A DNA stretch of 46,014 bases from Anaerolineales bacterium (GTDB lineage Bacteria; Chloroflexota; Anaerolineae; Anaerolineales; Villigracilaceae): assembly GCA_016927315.1 (NCBI GenBank), contig JAFGMV010000082.1:1-46014 (forward strand), read 5' to 3'. The position numbers were made by a program, and so were the translations under genes. How positions within the stretch are numbered: the first letter of the stretch is position 1; each line of letters starts with the position of its first letter. Below, piece after piece: positions 9,527-17,372 of this stretch. The notes beneath the pieces were generated by a model that saw only the letters and a program-made list of their open reading frames with translations, searched no databases and was not told where the DNA came from.

Positions 9527-9958
9527 TTATTTTTTATTACTTAAATTTCTTTTTTTATTTTCATATTGTTGGGCAGAAATTAAGCCCGTGTCGCGCAACT
9601 TTTGGATTTTTTGTAATTGTTCTTCGCTGTTATCTTGTGAGATCGGCATTTGTGACTGATAAAAACCTTCCTTTTTCAGTTCTTTGTTATATTCTCTGGT
9701 TTTATTCATACCATTAATGAATAAGGGGACAAGAACGATCAGGGTTAGTGCTCCCGGGCACAGCCCCTGAGGCAAGTTGAAAGACGGAGTTCTCTGTAGA
9801 GAAACCCCCAATCCGATGAGTAATGCCAGCACAATTTCCAGGCCGATAAAGATTATGAGAAACCGGCCCCATTTTTTTTGGATGTAAATATGGATAGATC
9901 CGGGTAACAACATGTTGATTAATCCTGCAATGAATGGATATTTTTTGTTTTTTTTCAT
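9527..9958 (-). CDS. Small membrane protein with SHOCT-like tail
   Basis: Protein of 143 residues with two or three hydrophobic segments (about residues 8-30, 32-52 and 68-87). A hydrophilic C-terminus ends in a SHOCT-like helical hairpin (IQKLRDTGLISAQQYENKK). The N-terminal part, PFIAGLINMLLPGSIHIYIQ, resembles TM2-type membrane hairpins. The family is of unknown function. ATG 9958 is preferred because AGGAG sits about 6 bases upstream; a GTG at 9961 also opens the frame. Confidence 0.6.
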   Translation of the reverse strand: MKKNKKYPFIAGLINMLLPGSIHIYIQKKWGRFLIIFIGLEIVLALLIGLGVSLQRTPSFNLPQGLCPGALTLIVLVPLFINGMNKTREYNKELKKEGFYQSQMPISQDNSEEQLQKIQKLRDTGLISAQQYENKKRNLSNKK

Positions 9959-10119
9959 CACATGCTCCTTTTACAGCAGACTAACTGAAATCCAAGAAGT
10001 CAGGATTTATTAGCATCTACAGAAATTATTTCCTGCTTCCAAACATCGACCTGAGGATAGACCTAATTCCCGTGGTAGAACGAGTAAATATCCATATGAC
10101 ATGAAGCAGTTGATTTTTC

Positions 10120-10377
10120 CTAGAAGTCATATGTCGATTGAAAGACATCAACGATTATTTCTTTTTCATTCAACGAATAGGTGTTGAACATGTGTATAGC
10201 TTTTTCGGCTTCAGTTTGTGTGCCCATCGTAACAAAGGCGAACCCTCTTGAGTCGCCGTTTCTTCGATTAATGGGAATATCTGCTAATATTACTTTCCCG
10301 GCTTTGGTGAATAATAACCTGAGTTCGTCTGAAGTAATTGATCCTGAAAGATTTCCTACAAAAAGCTTCACAGCCAT
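10120..10377 (-). CDS. RRM-type RNA-binding protein
   Basis: A single RNA-recognition motif fills almost the whole 85-residue protein. RNP2 is KLFVGNLS (residues 4-11) and RNP1 is RGFAFVTM (about 44-51), with the aromatic residues that stack on RNA in place. Such stand-alone bacterial RRM proteins are best known from cyanobacteria, where many are cold-induced; the role here is inferred as RNA chaperone. A small hairpin (CGCCGT/ACGGCG, 10415-10431) lies in the probable 5' leader on the minus strand and could take part in temperature control, which is speculation. Confidence 0.85.
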   Translation of the reverse strand: MAVKLFVGNLSGSITSDELRLLFTKAGKVILADIPINRRNGDSRGFAFVTMGTQTEAEKAIHMFNTYSLNEKEIIVDVFQSTYDF

Positions 10378-11237
10378 ATAAAGGACTTTCTCCGGGGTGA
10401 CCGGGATGAGAAACCGCCGTCCATAACGGCGACAGCGGTCTAATACAACGGTTCAATGCAGTTCCAATGATCAACAGTGAGCCTAATTATTGCGGTTTAC
10501 GAAATGGTTGTAGGATTGTTAGATCCAGGCTGCCTGAGTATCAATCTCCTGAATGAGAAGTGGAAGGTTGTTGATGCAAGCCTGTACAGCAGTTTTTTTA
10601 TACTTTATGTGGGAGATGAATTATCAATTGCCTTGCCAATAAAAATTCTGCTGATCATGAAGCGATTTCATTCTATCATCAAATAATGAAACGATGTTAA
10701 TGGTCCTGGCTCGGTTCCATCTTCCACAGCAGGAAAGCATTCAAACTCTGTAGATCAATGCTATGTTTGTCAGCTTGCGTTAGTGCTTCTGCTCGCAAAT
10801 CGTGCGGACCGAAGCTCTTCCTCAGTGCACGGAAGCCCTCCGGGCTATAAATGCGAGTCGGTTTTATCCGACTTTCACGATCTGAGGAAGGATTTTCGCG
10901 AAACACTCCCAAAGGGAGCTTTCTGCACCGAACAAAAATATAATTTCTACAACATTTGACTGCTCCCTCATAGCAATCCTAAGAGCCATGTTAATTATGA
11001 TATAATAAAAATAATCTATAGCAGGTCAAGCGAAATTCCCGCCAAACCCTATTATTGGGTTGGTGGATTTTTTTATAATTGTTTTTGAGTTTCCCTAGAA
11101 GTTGCACCATGCTGATTGAGGCACCTGATTCGTGTATTGATGTAAAAGGACAGTTAAACATCATCTGGTAAATCAATAATTCTACTGGTGTTATAGGAGG
11201 CGCGGGGAACTGCAACCTTGGCTTTCAAGGAGACAAT
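10378..11237. other. Gene-poor intergenic stretch
   Basis: No gene in these 860 bp can be supported. Two short frames, 10477-10686 (plus, 69 residues) and 10697-10912 (minus, 71 residues), lack recognisable domains. The minus frame has protein-like composition (RIYSPEGFRALRKSFGPHDL) and may be a gene remnant. The AT-rich part at 10980-11230 probably holds the promoter of the CarD-like pair; the ribosome binding site AAGGAGA is at 11227-11233. Confidence 0.5.
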
Positions 11238-11735
11238 ATGTTTAAGTCTGGTGATTACGTAGTCCATCCGCGTTGTGGTGTAGGACGTGTTGTAAAGTTA
11301 AGTATTGAGCAGTTTGTGCAGGGAGAAAAACACCTTTTCTATGAAGTCCTCTTTTCGGACAAAACAGTATGGGTCCCGTTGAAACAAACAATATTGGGAA
11401 TAAGAGAATTATCGGCAAAAAGTGAGATTGAAGATTGTCGCCAGGCATTAATGGCTCCGGCGGAAGATCTCAATAAAGATTTGCGTTTAATGCAAATGGA
11501 ATTGGTTTCTCGTTTGAGTCTGGGCACATTAACAGCTCGTTGTGAAGTGATCAGGGATTTCTACGCACACATGTGGATGAAACCAATTGGGGGAACGATT
11601 AATGCAATATTGCAAGTAGCCCAACTTGTGTTGTATCAGGAATGGGCCGCAATCGAAGGTATTACTCCCGATGAAGCTGAAATTGAGATCGAAACTCTTT
11701 TAGAGAGAGGGCGGCAGATTGTCGCAGGCGAGTGA
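11238..11735 (+). CDS. CarD-like transcription regulator, copy 1
   Basis: Protein of 165 residues with an N-terminal CarD/CdnL/TRCF RNA-polymerase-interacting domain: GDYVVHPRCGVGRVV (residues 5-19) followed by strands ending in TVWVPLK. The C-terminal half is helical (CEVIRDFYAH, QLVLYQEWAAIEG), as in CarD proteins, which bind the polymerase beta subunit and stabilise open promoter complexes. Classic CarD/CdnL is close to this length. The start ATG has AAGGAGA upstream. It is followed after 4 bp by a diverged paralogue, so the pair is translated from one message. Confidence 0.8.
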   Translation: MFKSGDYVVHPRCGVGRVVKLSIEQFVQGEKHLFYEVLFSDKTVWVPLKQTILGIRELSAKSEIEDCRQALMAPAEDLNKDLRLMQMELVSRLSLGTLTARCEVIRDFYAHMWMKPIGGTINAILQVAQLVLYQEWAAIEGITPDEAEIEIETLLERGRQIVAGE

Positions 11736-11739
11736 ACCA

Positions 11740-12240
11740 ATGGAGTTAAAGTTTAATGTTGGCGACAGAGTTGTTCACCCGCAGATTGGTGTTGGATTGG
11801 TCGATGGCATGGAGGAGAGGCAATTTGAGCCAGAGGTCACTCGCGTGTATTATGTAATTCAAATTAAGGAAACAACTTTGTGGGTCCCTGTCGATTTTAT
11901 TAATACTGGATTGCGAAAGTTGAGCGTTAAAAATGAAATTGACAAATGTCGTGATACCCTGGAGTCTGCTCCCCTTAAGATAGAATCTGGCCGCGGTATG
12001 CTGGCTGGTTTGTCCGGTCGAATAAAGCAGGGTGGGATTACGGCTCAATGTGAGGTAATACGAGATATAACTGCTTTTGGATGGAAAAAACCTCTTTTTG
12101 GTCCTGTTTCTGAATTTCGAGAGCAGTTATTGAACGTGCTCTGCCAGGAATGGGCAACCGTTGATGATGTTTCCTTATCGGAAGCATCAGTTGAAATAAA
12201 AACATTATTGAAAAAGTGTAAGACAACTTACAAGCGTTGA
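11740..12240 (+). CDS. CarD-like transcription regulator, copy 2
   Basis: A second CarD-like protein of about 166 residues. It starts with a Tudor-like strand set, VGDRVVHPQIGVGLVDGM, and ends with the helical CEVIRDITAFGWKKP and LNVLCQEWATVDDV segments, which match copy 1 in place and spacing, so the two arose by tandem duplication. Sequence between them is well diverged, arguing for different promoters or partners rather than a recent copy. A frame opens at TTG 11719, but ATG 11740 lies just after the stop of copy 1 and starts the domain properly. The tandem c-di-GMP-type riboswitches begin about 80 bp downstream. Confidence 0.75.
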   Translation: MELKFNVGDRVVHPQIGVGLVDGMEERQFEPEVTRVYYVIQIKETTLWVPVDFINTGLRKLSVKNEIDKCRDTLESAPLKIESGRGMLAGLSGRIKQGGITAQCEVIRDITAFGWKKPLFGPVSEFREQLLNVLCQEWATVDDVSLSEASVEIKTLLKKCKTTYKR

Positions 12241-12283
12241 TCATTATGAGGGTATACAGTTTTCTTAAATTTGTGGAAAAGCA

Positions 12284-12312
12284 TTGAATCCGATGCTGGA
12301 AAGCGCGATAAT
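12284..12312 (+). promoter_or_regulatory. Promoter of the riboswitch array
   Basis: TTGAAT (12284-12289) and GATAAT (12307-12312) are 17 bp apart. The predicted start of transcription, about 12319, coincides with the first base of the first aptamer. This suggests that the array is a transcription unit of its own and not just the 3' end of the CarD-like message. Confidence 0.6.
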
Positions 12313-12317
12313 GTAGT

Positions 12318-12407
12318 TGCACTCCGAAAAAAGCAAACCCAGCGAAAGCTGGCGACGCAAAGCCATGGGCCTAAAGTTGTGATGACTATGGTTGCCAGGT
12401 TGTCGAT
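12318..12407 (+). promoter_or_regulatory. c-di-GMP-I (GEMM-I) riboswitch aptamer 1
   Basis: The conserved blocks of the GEMM-I aptamer are found in order: GCAAACC, a P2 stem capped by GAAA (CAGC-GAAA-GCTG), then GACGCAAAGCC (with the intercalating A of CAAAG), ATGGGCCTAAAG, and a P3 arm ending GGTTGCCAGGTTGTCGAT. This follows the Vibrio cholerae Vc2 layout almost block by block, including the tetraloop and its receptor region. Ligand identity is from family knowledge; some GEMM-I members bind cGAMP instead. Confidence 0.88.
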
Positions 12408-12486
12408 AAGGTGAAACTGGCGAAAGTCAGTGGCGCAAAGTCATGGGTCTAAAGCTAAACGAAGCAAAGGCTGCCAGACTACCGAA
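12408..12486 (+). promoter_or_regulatory. c-di-GMP-I (GEMM-I) riboswitch aptamer 2
   Basis: Second copy with GTGAAAC in place of GCAAACC, a P2 hairpin TGGC-GAAA-GTCA, GGCGCAAAGTCATGGGTCTAAAG and the closing GCTGCCAGACTACCGAA. Compensating changes in both arms of the stem compared with copy 1 support conserved folding. The first conserved block is the least typical of the three, so binding affinity may differ. Confidence 0.83.
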
Positions 12487-12580
12487 AGGTAAAACCGGTA
12501 AAAGCCGGTGACGCAAAGTCATGGGTCTACAGTTGCTGATAATCTCCAGCATCCAGGATAGCCAGACTGCCGAAGAGTGC
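12487..12580 (+). promoter_or_regulatory. c-di-GMP-I (GEMM-I) riboswitch aptamer 3
   Basis: Third copy: GGTAAAACCGG, P2 CCGG-TAAAA-CCGG-like hairpin (tetraloop not a standard GAAA), GACGCAAAGTCATGGGTCTACAG, a longer P3 arm (TTGCTGATAATCTCCAGCATC) and the closing GCCAGACTGCCGAA. It is followed after a few bases by an intrinsic terminator, so this copy is best placed to control read-through. Confidence 0.83.
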
Positions 12581-12587
12581 TCATAAA

Positions 12588-12619
12588 AAGAACTGCCCAT
12601 TTCGAGCAGTTCTTTTTTT
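12588..12619 (+). terminator. Intrinsic terminator after the riboswitch array
   Basis: A 9-bp perfect stem AAGAACTGC (12588-12596) / GCAGTTCTT (12606-12614) is followed by seven T residues. It can serve as the expression platform of aptamer 3 or as the plain end of a stand-alone RNA. Confidence 0.85.
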
Positions 12620-12981
12620 ATTGTTATCAGGATTATTTTGTGTAATTTCGTCTGGCAGCACGGTCAGACGGATTCGCCTGGTTGAAATATACACTTGCAA
12701 GCAGACCCGAATGACCTGAACTTTTCCCGAATAACAAGTGGACAATAAATTTGCGTCCTTCTATCTTTGCGGAGTCCTCTCAATGCGATCAGTAAGGATG
12801 AAAAGTTGTTCCAAGCCGGATTGGAGTATCGTCATTGTTGGCGGATATCTTGAGACAATCATTGGGTTATCGGAATGCCAGTTTGATACAATCCTTCCAT
12901 TCCAACATCACTTCCTGGATTTTTATTGTTTCACAAAGGGTGAGAAAGTCAAATTTCTTAAGGGAATTTGGCATAAAAAGC
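12620..12981. other. Intergenic stretch between terminator and ssnA promoter
   Basis: One GTG-started frame of 83 residues (12738-12989) is present but has no recognisable domain and weak ribosome binding, and it runs through the first GntR-type operator. If real, it would be the first gene behind the riboswitch array; I do not call it. Nothing else is seen. Confidence 0.45.
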
Positions 12982-12992
12982 TTGTCTGACAA
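12982..12992. promoter_or_regulatory. GntR-type operator O1
   Basis: TTGTCTGACAA is a perfect inverted repeat (TTGTC-T-GACAA) of the TNGTCNGACNA kind known for GntR-family operators. It abuts the -35 box of the ssnA promoter directly. The same 11-mer occurs at 13032-13042 and 37839-37849. Confidence 0.75.
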
Positions 12993-13021
12993 TTGACAAA
13001 CAGTTTATATTTTGCTAAACT
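12993..13021 (+). promoter_or_regulatory. Promoter of the ssnA-gntR operon
   Basis: TTGACA (12993-12998) and TAAACT (13016-13021) with a 17-bp spacer give a predicted start near 13028. Identical operators lie just upstream of the -35 box and just after the start site, 50 bp apart, which would allow occlusion or looping by the GntR-type repressor encoded in the operon. Confidence 0.7.
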
Positions 13022-13031
13022 ATATTAGTAT

Positions 13032-13042
13032 TTGTCTGACAA
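13032..13042. promoter_or_regulatory. GntR-type operator O2
   Basis: Second TTGTCTGACAA in the ssnA leader. It continues into CTAGACAA, giving a wider TTGTCT/AGACAA repeat, and with its flanks (TTTGTCTGACAACTA) is identical to the site before the PLP gene at 37838. Confidence 0.75.
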
Positions 13043-13065
13043 CTAGACAATTATTTCGGGTAACT

Positions 13066-14451
13066 ATGTCAACACTTTTAATAAAAAACAGCACTCTTCT
13101 TGTTTTGATGGATGATGCCCGTCAGGAAATTCCTGATGGCGGGTTATTCATCCGGGATGGATTTATCGAGCAGGTCGGGCCAGGCAATATTCTGCCTTCG
13201 ACGGCAGATGAGGTTTTGGATTTAAAGGGATACATGGTCCTGCCCGGTTTGGTAAACACCCATCACCATTTCTATCAGACCCTGACGCGAGTGGTGCCTC
13301 CGGCCCAGGACGCCAATTTATTTAATTGGCTTCGTACATTGTATCCGATCTGGGCTCGCATCAATCCAGAGGATATCTATATATCCACCCAAACGGCTCT
13401 GGCTGAATTGTCGTTATCCGGATGTACAACCGCCTCCGACCACCTGTATCTTTTCCCGAACGGTTCAAAGTTAGACGATGAAATTGCTGCGGCTGTTGAT
13501 TTTGGGCTCCGTATTCATGCCTCGCGTGGGTCGATGAGCCTGGGCGAATCAGATGGGGGCTTGCCTCCAGATAGTGTGGTAGACAGCGAAGCAACCATCC
13601 TGGAAGATTCCCAGCGACTGATTGAGTGTTATCACGATTCAAAACCGGGTTCGCAAGTACAAATTGTTTTGGCGCCTTGCTCACCGTTCAGCGTGTCCGG
13701 GGAATTGATGAAACAGTCTGCAGTACTTGCGCGTGAATATGGGGTATCGCTGCATACGCATCTGGCGGAAACTGAAGATGAAGAAATATTTTGCCTGCAA
13801 AAATATGGCCATCGGCCGGTGGGTTATATGCAGGAAGTTGAATGGGTAGGGGAGGATGTCTGGTTTGCCCATGCAGTTTATACGAATGAAGAAGAAATTG
13901 ATGTTTTTGCGAAGCACCGCTGTGGAGTTGCACATTGTCCATCTTCAAACATGCGCCTGGCTTCCGGAATTGCGCCAATAAAGGAATACCGTGCAGCCGG
14001 CATCAAGGTTGGTTTGGGTGTGGATGGGTCGGCCAGTAACGATGGTTCTCACATGCTGGCAGAGGCTCGCCAGGCTTTGCTGCTGTCCAGGGTGAAAGAG
14101 GGGGTTACCGGGTATTCCCGTTCAGATGATCCTGCGCGCAAATTGATGACTGCGCGGGAAGCACTCTATCTGGCAACCCGTGGTGGAGCAGACGTGTTAG
14201 GCCGGAACGATATCGGTTCACTCGAATCAGGGAAATGCGCAGATTTCTTTGCGATTAAATTAGACAGGCTGGACTATGCCGGCGCATTACACGATCCGGT
14301 AGCGGCGGCAGTTTTTTGCCATCCAATAAGGGTGGATTACACTGTAGTTGGTGGGAAATTTGTTGTGAAAGAAGGTCGACTGGTTACGATAGATGAGAAA
14401 CAACAAATACAAAAGCATAACCAGGCGGCCCGGAGATTATTAGATCTTTGA
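13066..14451 (+). CDS. 8-oxoguanine deaminase / SsnA-like aminohydrolase
   Basis: Cytosolic metal-dependent amidohydrolase of 461 residues, closest in appearance to 8-oxoguanine deaminases (8-oxoguanine to urate plus ammonia) and to hydroxydechloroatrazine ethylaminohydrolase; E. coli SsnA is a relative. Zinc ligands are seen in PGLVNTHHHFYQTLTR (about residue 65), SLHTHLAETEDEE (about 230) and WFAHAVYTNEEE, and the catalytic Asp is in GLGVDGSASND. ATG 13066 is chosen instead of the upstream in-frame start because it begins the usual N-terminus MSTLLIKNSTLL and follows O2. Next to it stand the GntR regulator, YgeW and carbamate kinase, which places it in purine breakdown. Substrate choice among 8-oxoguanine, guanine or an analogue is inference. 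Confidence 0.82.
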   Translation: MSTLLIKNSTLLVLMDDARQEIPDGGLFIRDGFIEQVGPGNILPSTADEVLDLKGYMVLPGLVNTHHHFYQTLTRVVPPAQDANLFNWLRTLYPIWARINPEDIYISTQTALAELSLSGCTTASDHLYLFPNGSKLDDEIAAAVDFGLRIHASRGSMSLGESDGGLPPDSVVDSEATILEDSQRLIECYHDSKPGSQVQIVLAPCSPFSVSGELMKQSAVLAREYGVSLHTHLAETEDEEIFCLQKYGHRPVGYMQEVEWVGEDVWFAHAVYTNEEEIDVFAKHRCGVAHCPSSNMRLASGIAPIKEYRAAGIKVGLGVDGSASNDGSHMLAEARQALLLSRVKEGVTGYSRSDDPARKLMTAREALYLATRGGADVLGRNDIGSLESGKCADFFAIKLDRLDYAGALHDPVAAAVFCHPIRVDYTVVGGKFVVKEGRLVTIDEKQQIQKHNQAARRLLDL

Positions 14452-14503
14452 TACTTATCGGTTTTGAATGACCGGTAGAGAAAATATCAGGAAGAGAGGA
14501 ACG

Positions 14504-15229
14504 ATGCCCCATTTTCCATTTCAACGTTTGCAATCAGAACTGGCGATAATAATATCAAACACTCCTGCCGGGGAAAGGCTGCCATCTGAACCAGACCTGG
14601 CAAAGCAGTTGGGGGTTTCCAGAGCGACGCTGCGAGAGGCGATGCGAACCTTTGAAACCCAGGGGTTAATTCGCCGGCGGCAGGGGGCAGGTACATTTGT
14701 GGTTGGACGGGTGCCGGTTATGGAAAGCGGTCTGGAAGTGCTGGAAAGCCTTGATACACTGTCCGAACGGCTGGGTCTATCCCTGTCTGTTGCGAATCTA
14801 ATGACTGAGAGCATTTATGCAGAAGAAGATCACGCAGAGGGGTTGGAAGTTCCCCTGGCAACCCGTTTGATCCGTGTTCAGCGCGTTATGCGAACAGACA
14901 ATCGTCCGGTTGCCTATCTGGTGGATATCCTTCCGGAAGATATTCTGAAACTTGGGGACCTTCCCAATGATTTCCGCGGCTCAGTGCTGGACTTTTTGAT
15001 TGAGCGTGGGGATCCCCTGACAGTTTCACGCACCAACGTTTCAGCGTTGGGTGCGGCAGCGGATGTTGCCAAAGCGCTTGAAATTCAGCGAGGTGATGTA
15101 CTCCTGCATTTTATATCCCGCTTGTTTACGGCGAATGGCCGGGTTGCAGACATATCCAACAGTTACTTTATTCCGGGCTATTTCCATTTTCATATTGTAC
15201 GCAGGGTGGGAATGCCCGGCGCTTATTGA
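14504..15229 (+). CDS. GntR/HutC-type regulator with UTRA domain
   Basis: Transcription regulator of about 241 residues. The N-terminal winged helix shows the GntR signature (GERLPSEPDLAKQLGVSR, then REAMRTFETQGLIRRRQGAG), and the rest (about residues 75-235) is a UTRA effector domain ending in NSYFIPGYFHFHIVRR. The start at 14504 has AGAGAGGA upstream (14493-14500) and is preferred to ATG 14468. It is the second gene of the ssnA operon and most probably binds TTGTCTGACAA at 12982, 13032 and 37839. An effector from purine breakdown is likely but not shown. Confidence 0.85.
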   Translation: MPHFPFQRLQSELAIIISNTPAGERLPSEPDLAKQLGVSRATLREAMRTFETQGLIRRRQGAGTFVVGRVPVMESGLEVLESLDTLSERLGLSLSVANLMTESIYAEEDHAEGLEVPLATRLIRVQRVMRTDNRPVAYLVDILPEDILKLGDLPNDFRGSVLDFLIERGDPLTVSRTNVSALGAAADVAKALEIQRGDVLLHFISRLFTANGRVADISNSYFIPGYFHFHIVRRVGMPGAY

Positions 15230-15352
15230 CGGTCATTCACCTGGTTCTGGAGTTTTTCCTGCCAGAAGTAAATATATCCTGTCAAATGGAATGTTTGATG
15301 GCTCAATCCTATAATTTTCTTATCATCTCAACAGGATCCTTTGGAGGTAAAA

Positions 15353-16306
15353 ATGCGTAGTTTTGCAGGACGTGATATTCTTTCGCTCAAGGAATTTGAG
15401 CGGAATGAGTTTTTTCATGTTTTTGATGTTGCCGAAGATATGGAAATCATTGCCCGTGAGCGAAAGAATGTAGATTTACTCAAAGAAAAAACACTGGTAA
15501 CGGCTTTCTACCAACCATCTACGCGGACTCGTCTGGCGCATGAAGCGGCGATGCATCGCCTGGGCGGCCATGTAACCGGTTTTTCAGATGCAAAGATGAC
15601 ACGCGCCGGTGATTTTTATCAGGAATCAATCAAAGACACTGTGAAAATGCTGGAATTTTATGGTGATGTAATCGTGATGCGTCATTTCCAGCAGGGTGCC
15701 CCCCATGAAGCCGCAAAGTGGGCTTCGGTGCCGATCATAAACGGTGGTGATGGATGGGGAGAACATCCGACACAAATCCTGACGGATCTGTATACAGTAC
15801 TGCGTGAAAAAGGCACCATAGATGGCCTGAAGTGGCTGGCTGTTGGGGATATGCGTATGCGTACCATGCATTCGCTGGGATATGCACTGTCTCAATTTGA
15901 TTGTCCGGTAACGTTTGTTGCCCCGCCAGAAATGAACCTGACCGATGATTTCAAGGCAGAACTTAAAGAATATAGTGTGAATTTCAAAGAAGCCGAGCAT
16001 GTTGAACAGGCTATTGGAGAGGCCGATGTTATCCTGGTCGAGCCGGTAGTACAACCGGATTATACCAAGTCGCGCGATGAGCGGGATGGCAATGTGGGGC
16101 TGACCCCGGCGAATTACAAAATTACGCGAGAGCTGCTGGAGAAGAAGGCCAAATCAGATGCCATTCTGTTGCATTCCCTGCCGCGCATGGATGAGATCCC
16201 GCCAGATGTTGATATTACCAGGTGGTCTCGTTATTGGCAGGAGGCATTCAATGGGGTTGTCATGCGCATGACCCTGCTGGCGCTTATCCTTGGCGCAATG
16301 GAATAG
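15353..16306 (+). CDS. Aspartate/ornithine carbamoyltransferase-family protein
   Basis: Carbamoyltransferase of 317 residues, closest to aspartate carbamoyltransferase catalytic chains. The carbamoyl-phosphate loop YQPSTRTRLAHEAAMHRLGG (about residue 53), the HPTQILTDLYT motif (about 138) and HSLPRMDEI (about 276) are all in place. The window has no pyrI or other pyrimidine gene, and the neighbours are YgeW and carbamate kinase, so a role in purine-derived carbamoyl transfer fits better than pyrimidine synthesis. The frame opens at TTG 15341, but GGAGG at 15343-15347 points to ATG 15353. A TATAAT at 15310-15315 could be part of a local promoter. Dual use in pyrimidine synthesis cannot be excluded. 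Confidence 0.8.
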   Translation: MRSFAGRDILSLKEFERNEFFHVFDVAEDMEIIARERKNVDLLKEKTLVTAFYQPSTRTRLAHEAAMHRLGGHVTGFSDAKMTRAGDFYQESIKDTVKMLEFYGDVIVMRHFQQGAPHEAAKWASVPIINGGDGWGEHPTQILTDLYTVLREKGTIDGLKWLAVGDMRMRTMHSLGYALSQFDCPVTFVAPPEMNLTDDFKAELKEYSVNFKEAEHVEQAIGEADVILVEPVVQPDYTKSRDERDGNVGLTPANYKITRELLEKKAKSDAILLHSLPRMDEIPPDVDITRWSRYWQEAFNGVVMRMTLLALILGAME

Positions 16307-16323
16307 TATAAAAAAACTCGCTG

Positions 16324-16358
16324 CTGCGAAGGGTGATAGACACTGCCGCCCTTCGCAG
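16324..16358 (+). repeat. Intercistronic hairpin
   Basis: A perfect 10-bp inverted repeat CTGCGAAGGG/CCCTTCGCAG with a 15-base loop lies between the two carbamoyltransferase genes. There is no T-run, so an mRNA-stability or processing element is more likely than a terminator. Confidence 0.6.
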
Positions 16359-16379
16359 TAAAGTCTTAAGGAGAGAACT

Positions 16380-17372
16380 ATGCAAACTGATCTTCGCAAC
16401 CGGGATCTGATTGGAGATCTGGATTTCTCAAAGGAGGAAGTTGAGACTGTACTGGATGTCGCCTGGGATTTGAAGCGGAAACGCGCTTTAGGGGAACCAC
16501 ATGCATACCTGCGTGATAAAGTGCTGGCGATGTTGTTCTTCTTCTCATCCACGCGAACGCGAGGTTCCTTTGAGGCCGGGATAGCACAGTTAGGTGGTCA
16601 CGGCGCCTTTATCGACAGCAAAACCACCCAGATAGCGCATGGCGATACCGAACGTGAAATGGGTGAAATATTCGGACGTTATTTTGATGCTGTTGCTATC
16701 CGTCATGTTACCTGGGGAACAGGCAACCGCTATCTGAACCTGGTCGCGGAAGCATCACGCGTACCTGTTCTGAACATGCAGTGTGAGATTTATCATCCCT
16801 TTCAATGCCTGGCTGATTTAATGACGATCATGGAGAAGAAAGGGCGCGACCTGCGCCGAAAGAAGATGGTTGTTTCCTGGGCGTATGCCTCCTCTTACCT
16901 GAAACCGCTTTCTGTTCCTCAATCCCTGATCTTGCAAATGCCTCGTTTTGGAATGGATGTTGTCCTGGCGCACCCGCCTGAATTCAAGCTGATGCCCGAG
17001 ATCATGGAGCAAGCCCGGGAACAGGCCAGGAAATACCAGATCGGATTTGAAGTAATCAGTGATAAGGATGGTATGCAAAAAGCCGTTGAAGATGCGGATG
17101 TTGTTTACGCAAAGTCCTGGGGACCACTGCTGGTCACAGACGATCCGGAAGAAGGCAAGAAAATCCAGGATCAGTATAAGCACTGGATTACCGATTCTGA
17201 TTTGATGGGCAAGGCAAAAAGTGACGCTATTTATATGCATCCCCTTCCTGCTGATCGGGACATTGAAGTAACCAGTGGAGTGATGGATAGCCCGAACTCG
17301 GTTGTGTTTGATGAAGCAGAAAATCGTCTCCATGTCCAGAAGGCCGTCATGGCTTTAACGATGAGGAATTAA
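16380..17372 (+). CDS. ygeW: YgeW-type knotted carbamoyltransferase
   Basis: Carbamoyltransferase of 330 residues, which matches E. coli YgeW in many blocks: SSTRTRGSFEAG (carbamoyl-phosphate loop), TTQIAHGDTERE, LNMQCEIYHPFQCLADL, SWAYASSYLKPLSVPQ, FGMDVVLAHPPEF, ADVVYAKSWGP and the HPLPAD loop. YgeW lies in the E. coli purine/urate-associated gene region and its physiological substrate is not firmly settled; phosphorolysis of a carbamoylated intermediate would supply carbamoyl phosphate. It is shorter than E. coli YgeW (about 396 residues) by insertions missing near the N- and C-terminus. The ribosome binding site AAGGAGAG is near 16368. It touches arcC, so both are surely co-translated. 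Confidence 0.88.
   Translation: MQTDLRNRDLIGDLDFSKEEVETVLDVAWDLKRKRALGEPHAYLRDKVLAMLFFFSSTRTRGSFEAGIAQLGGHGAFIDSKTTQIAHGDTEREMGEIFGRYFDAVAIRHVTWGTGNRYLNLVAEASRVPVLNMQCEIYHPFQCLADLMTIMEKKGRDLRRKKMVVSWAYASSYLKPLSVPQSLILQMPRFGMDVVLAHPPEFKLMPEIMEQAREQARKYQIGFEVISDKDGMQKAVEDADVVYAKSWGPLLVTDDPEEGKKIQDQYKHWITDSDLMGKAKSDAIYMHPLPADRDIEVTSGVMDSPNSVVFDEAENRLHVQKAVMALTMRN

Noticed and set aside
10697..10912. 71-residue minus-strand frame with protein-like composition
   Set aside because: No recognised domain, no ribosome binding site and no neighbour support; possibly a remnant.
12738..12989. 83-residue frame between the riboswitch terminator and the ssnA promoter, a possible riboswitch target
   Set aside because: GTG start with poor ribosome binding, no domain, and the frame runs into operator O1.
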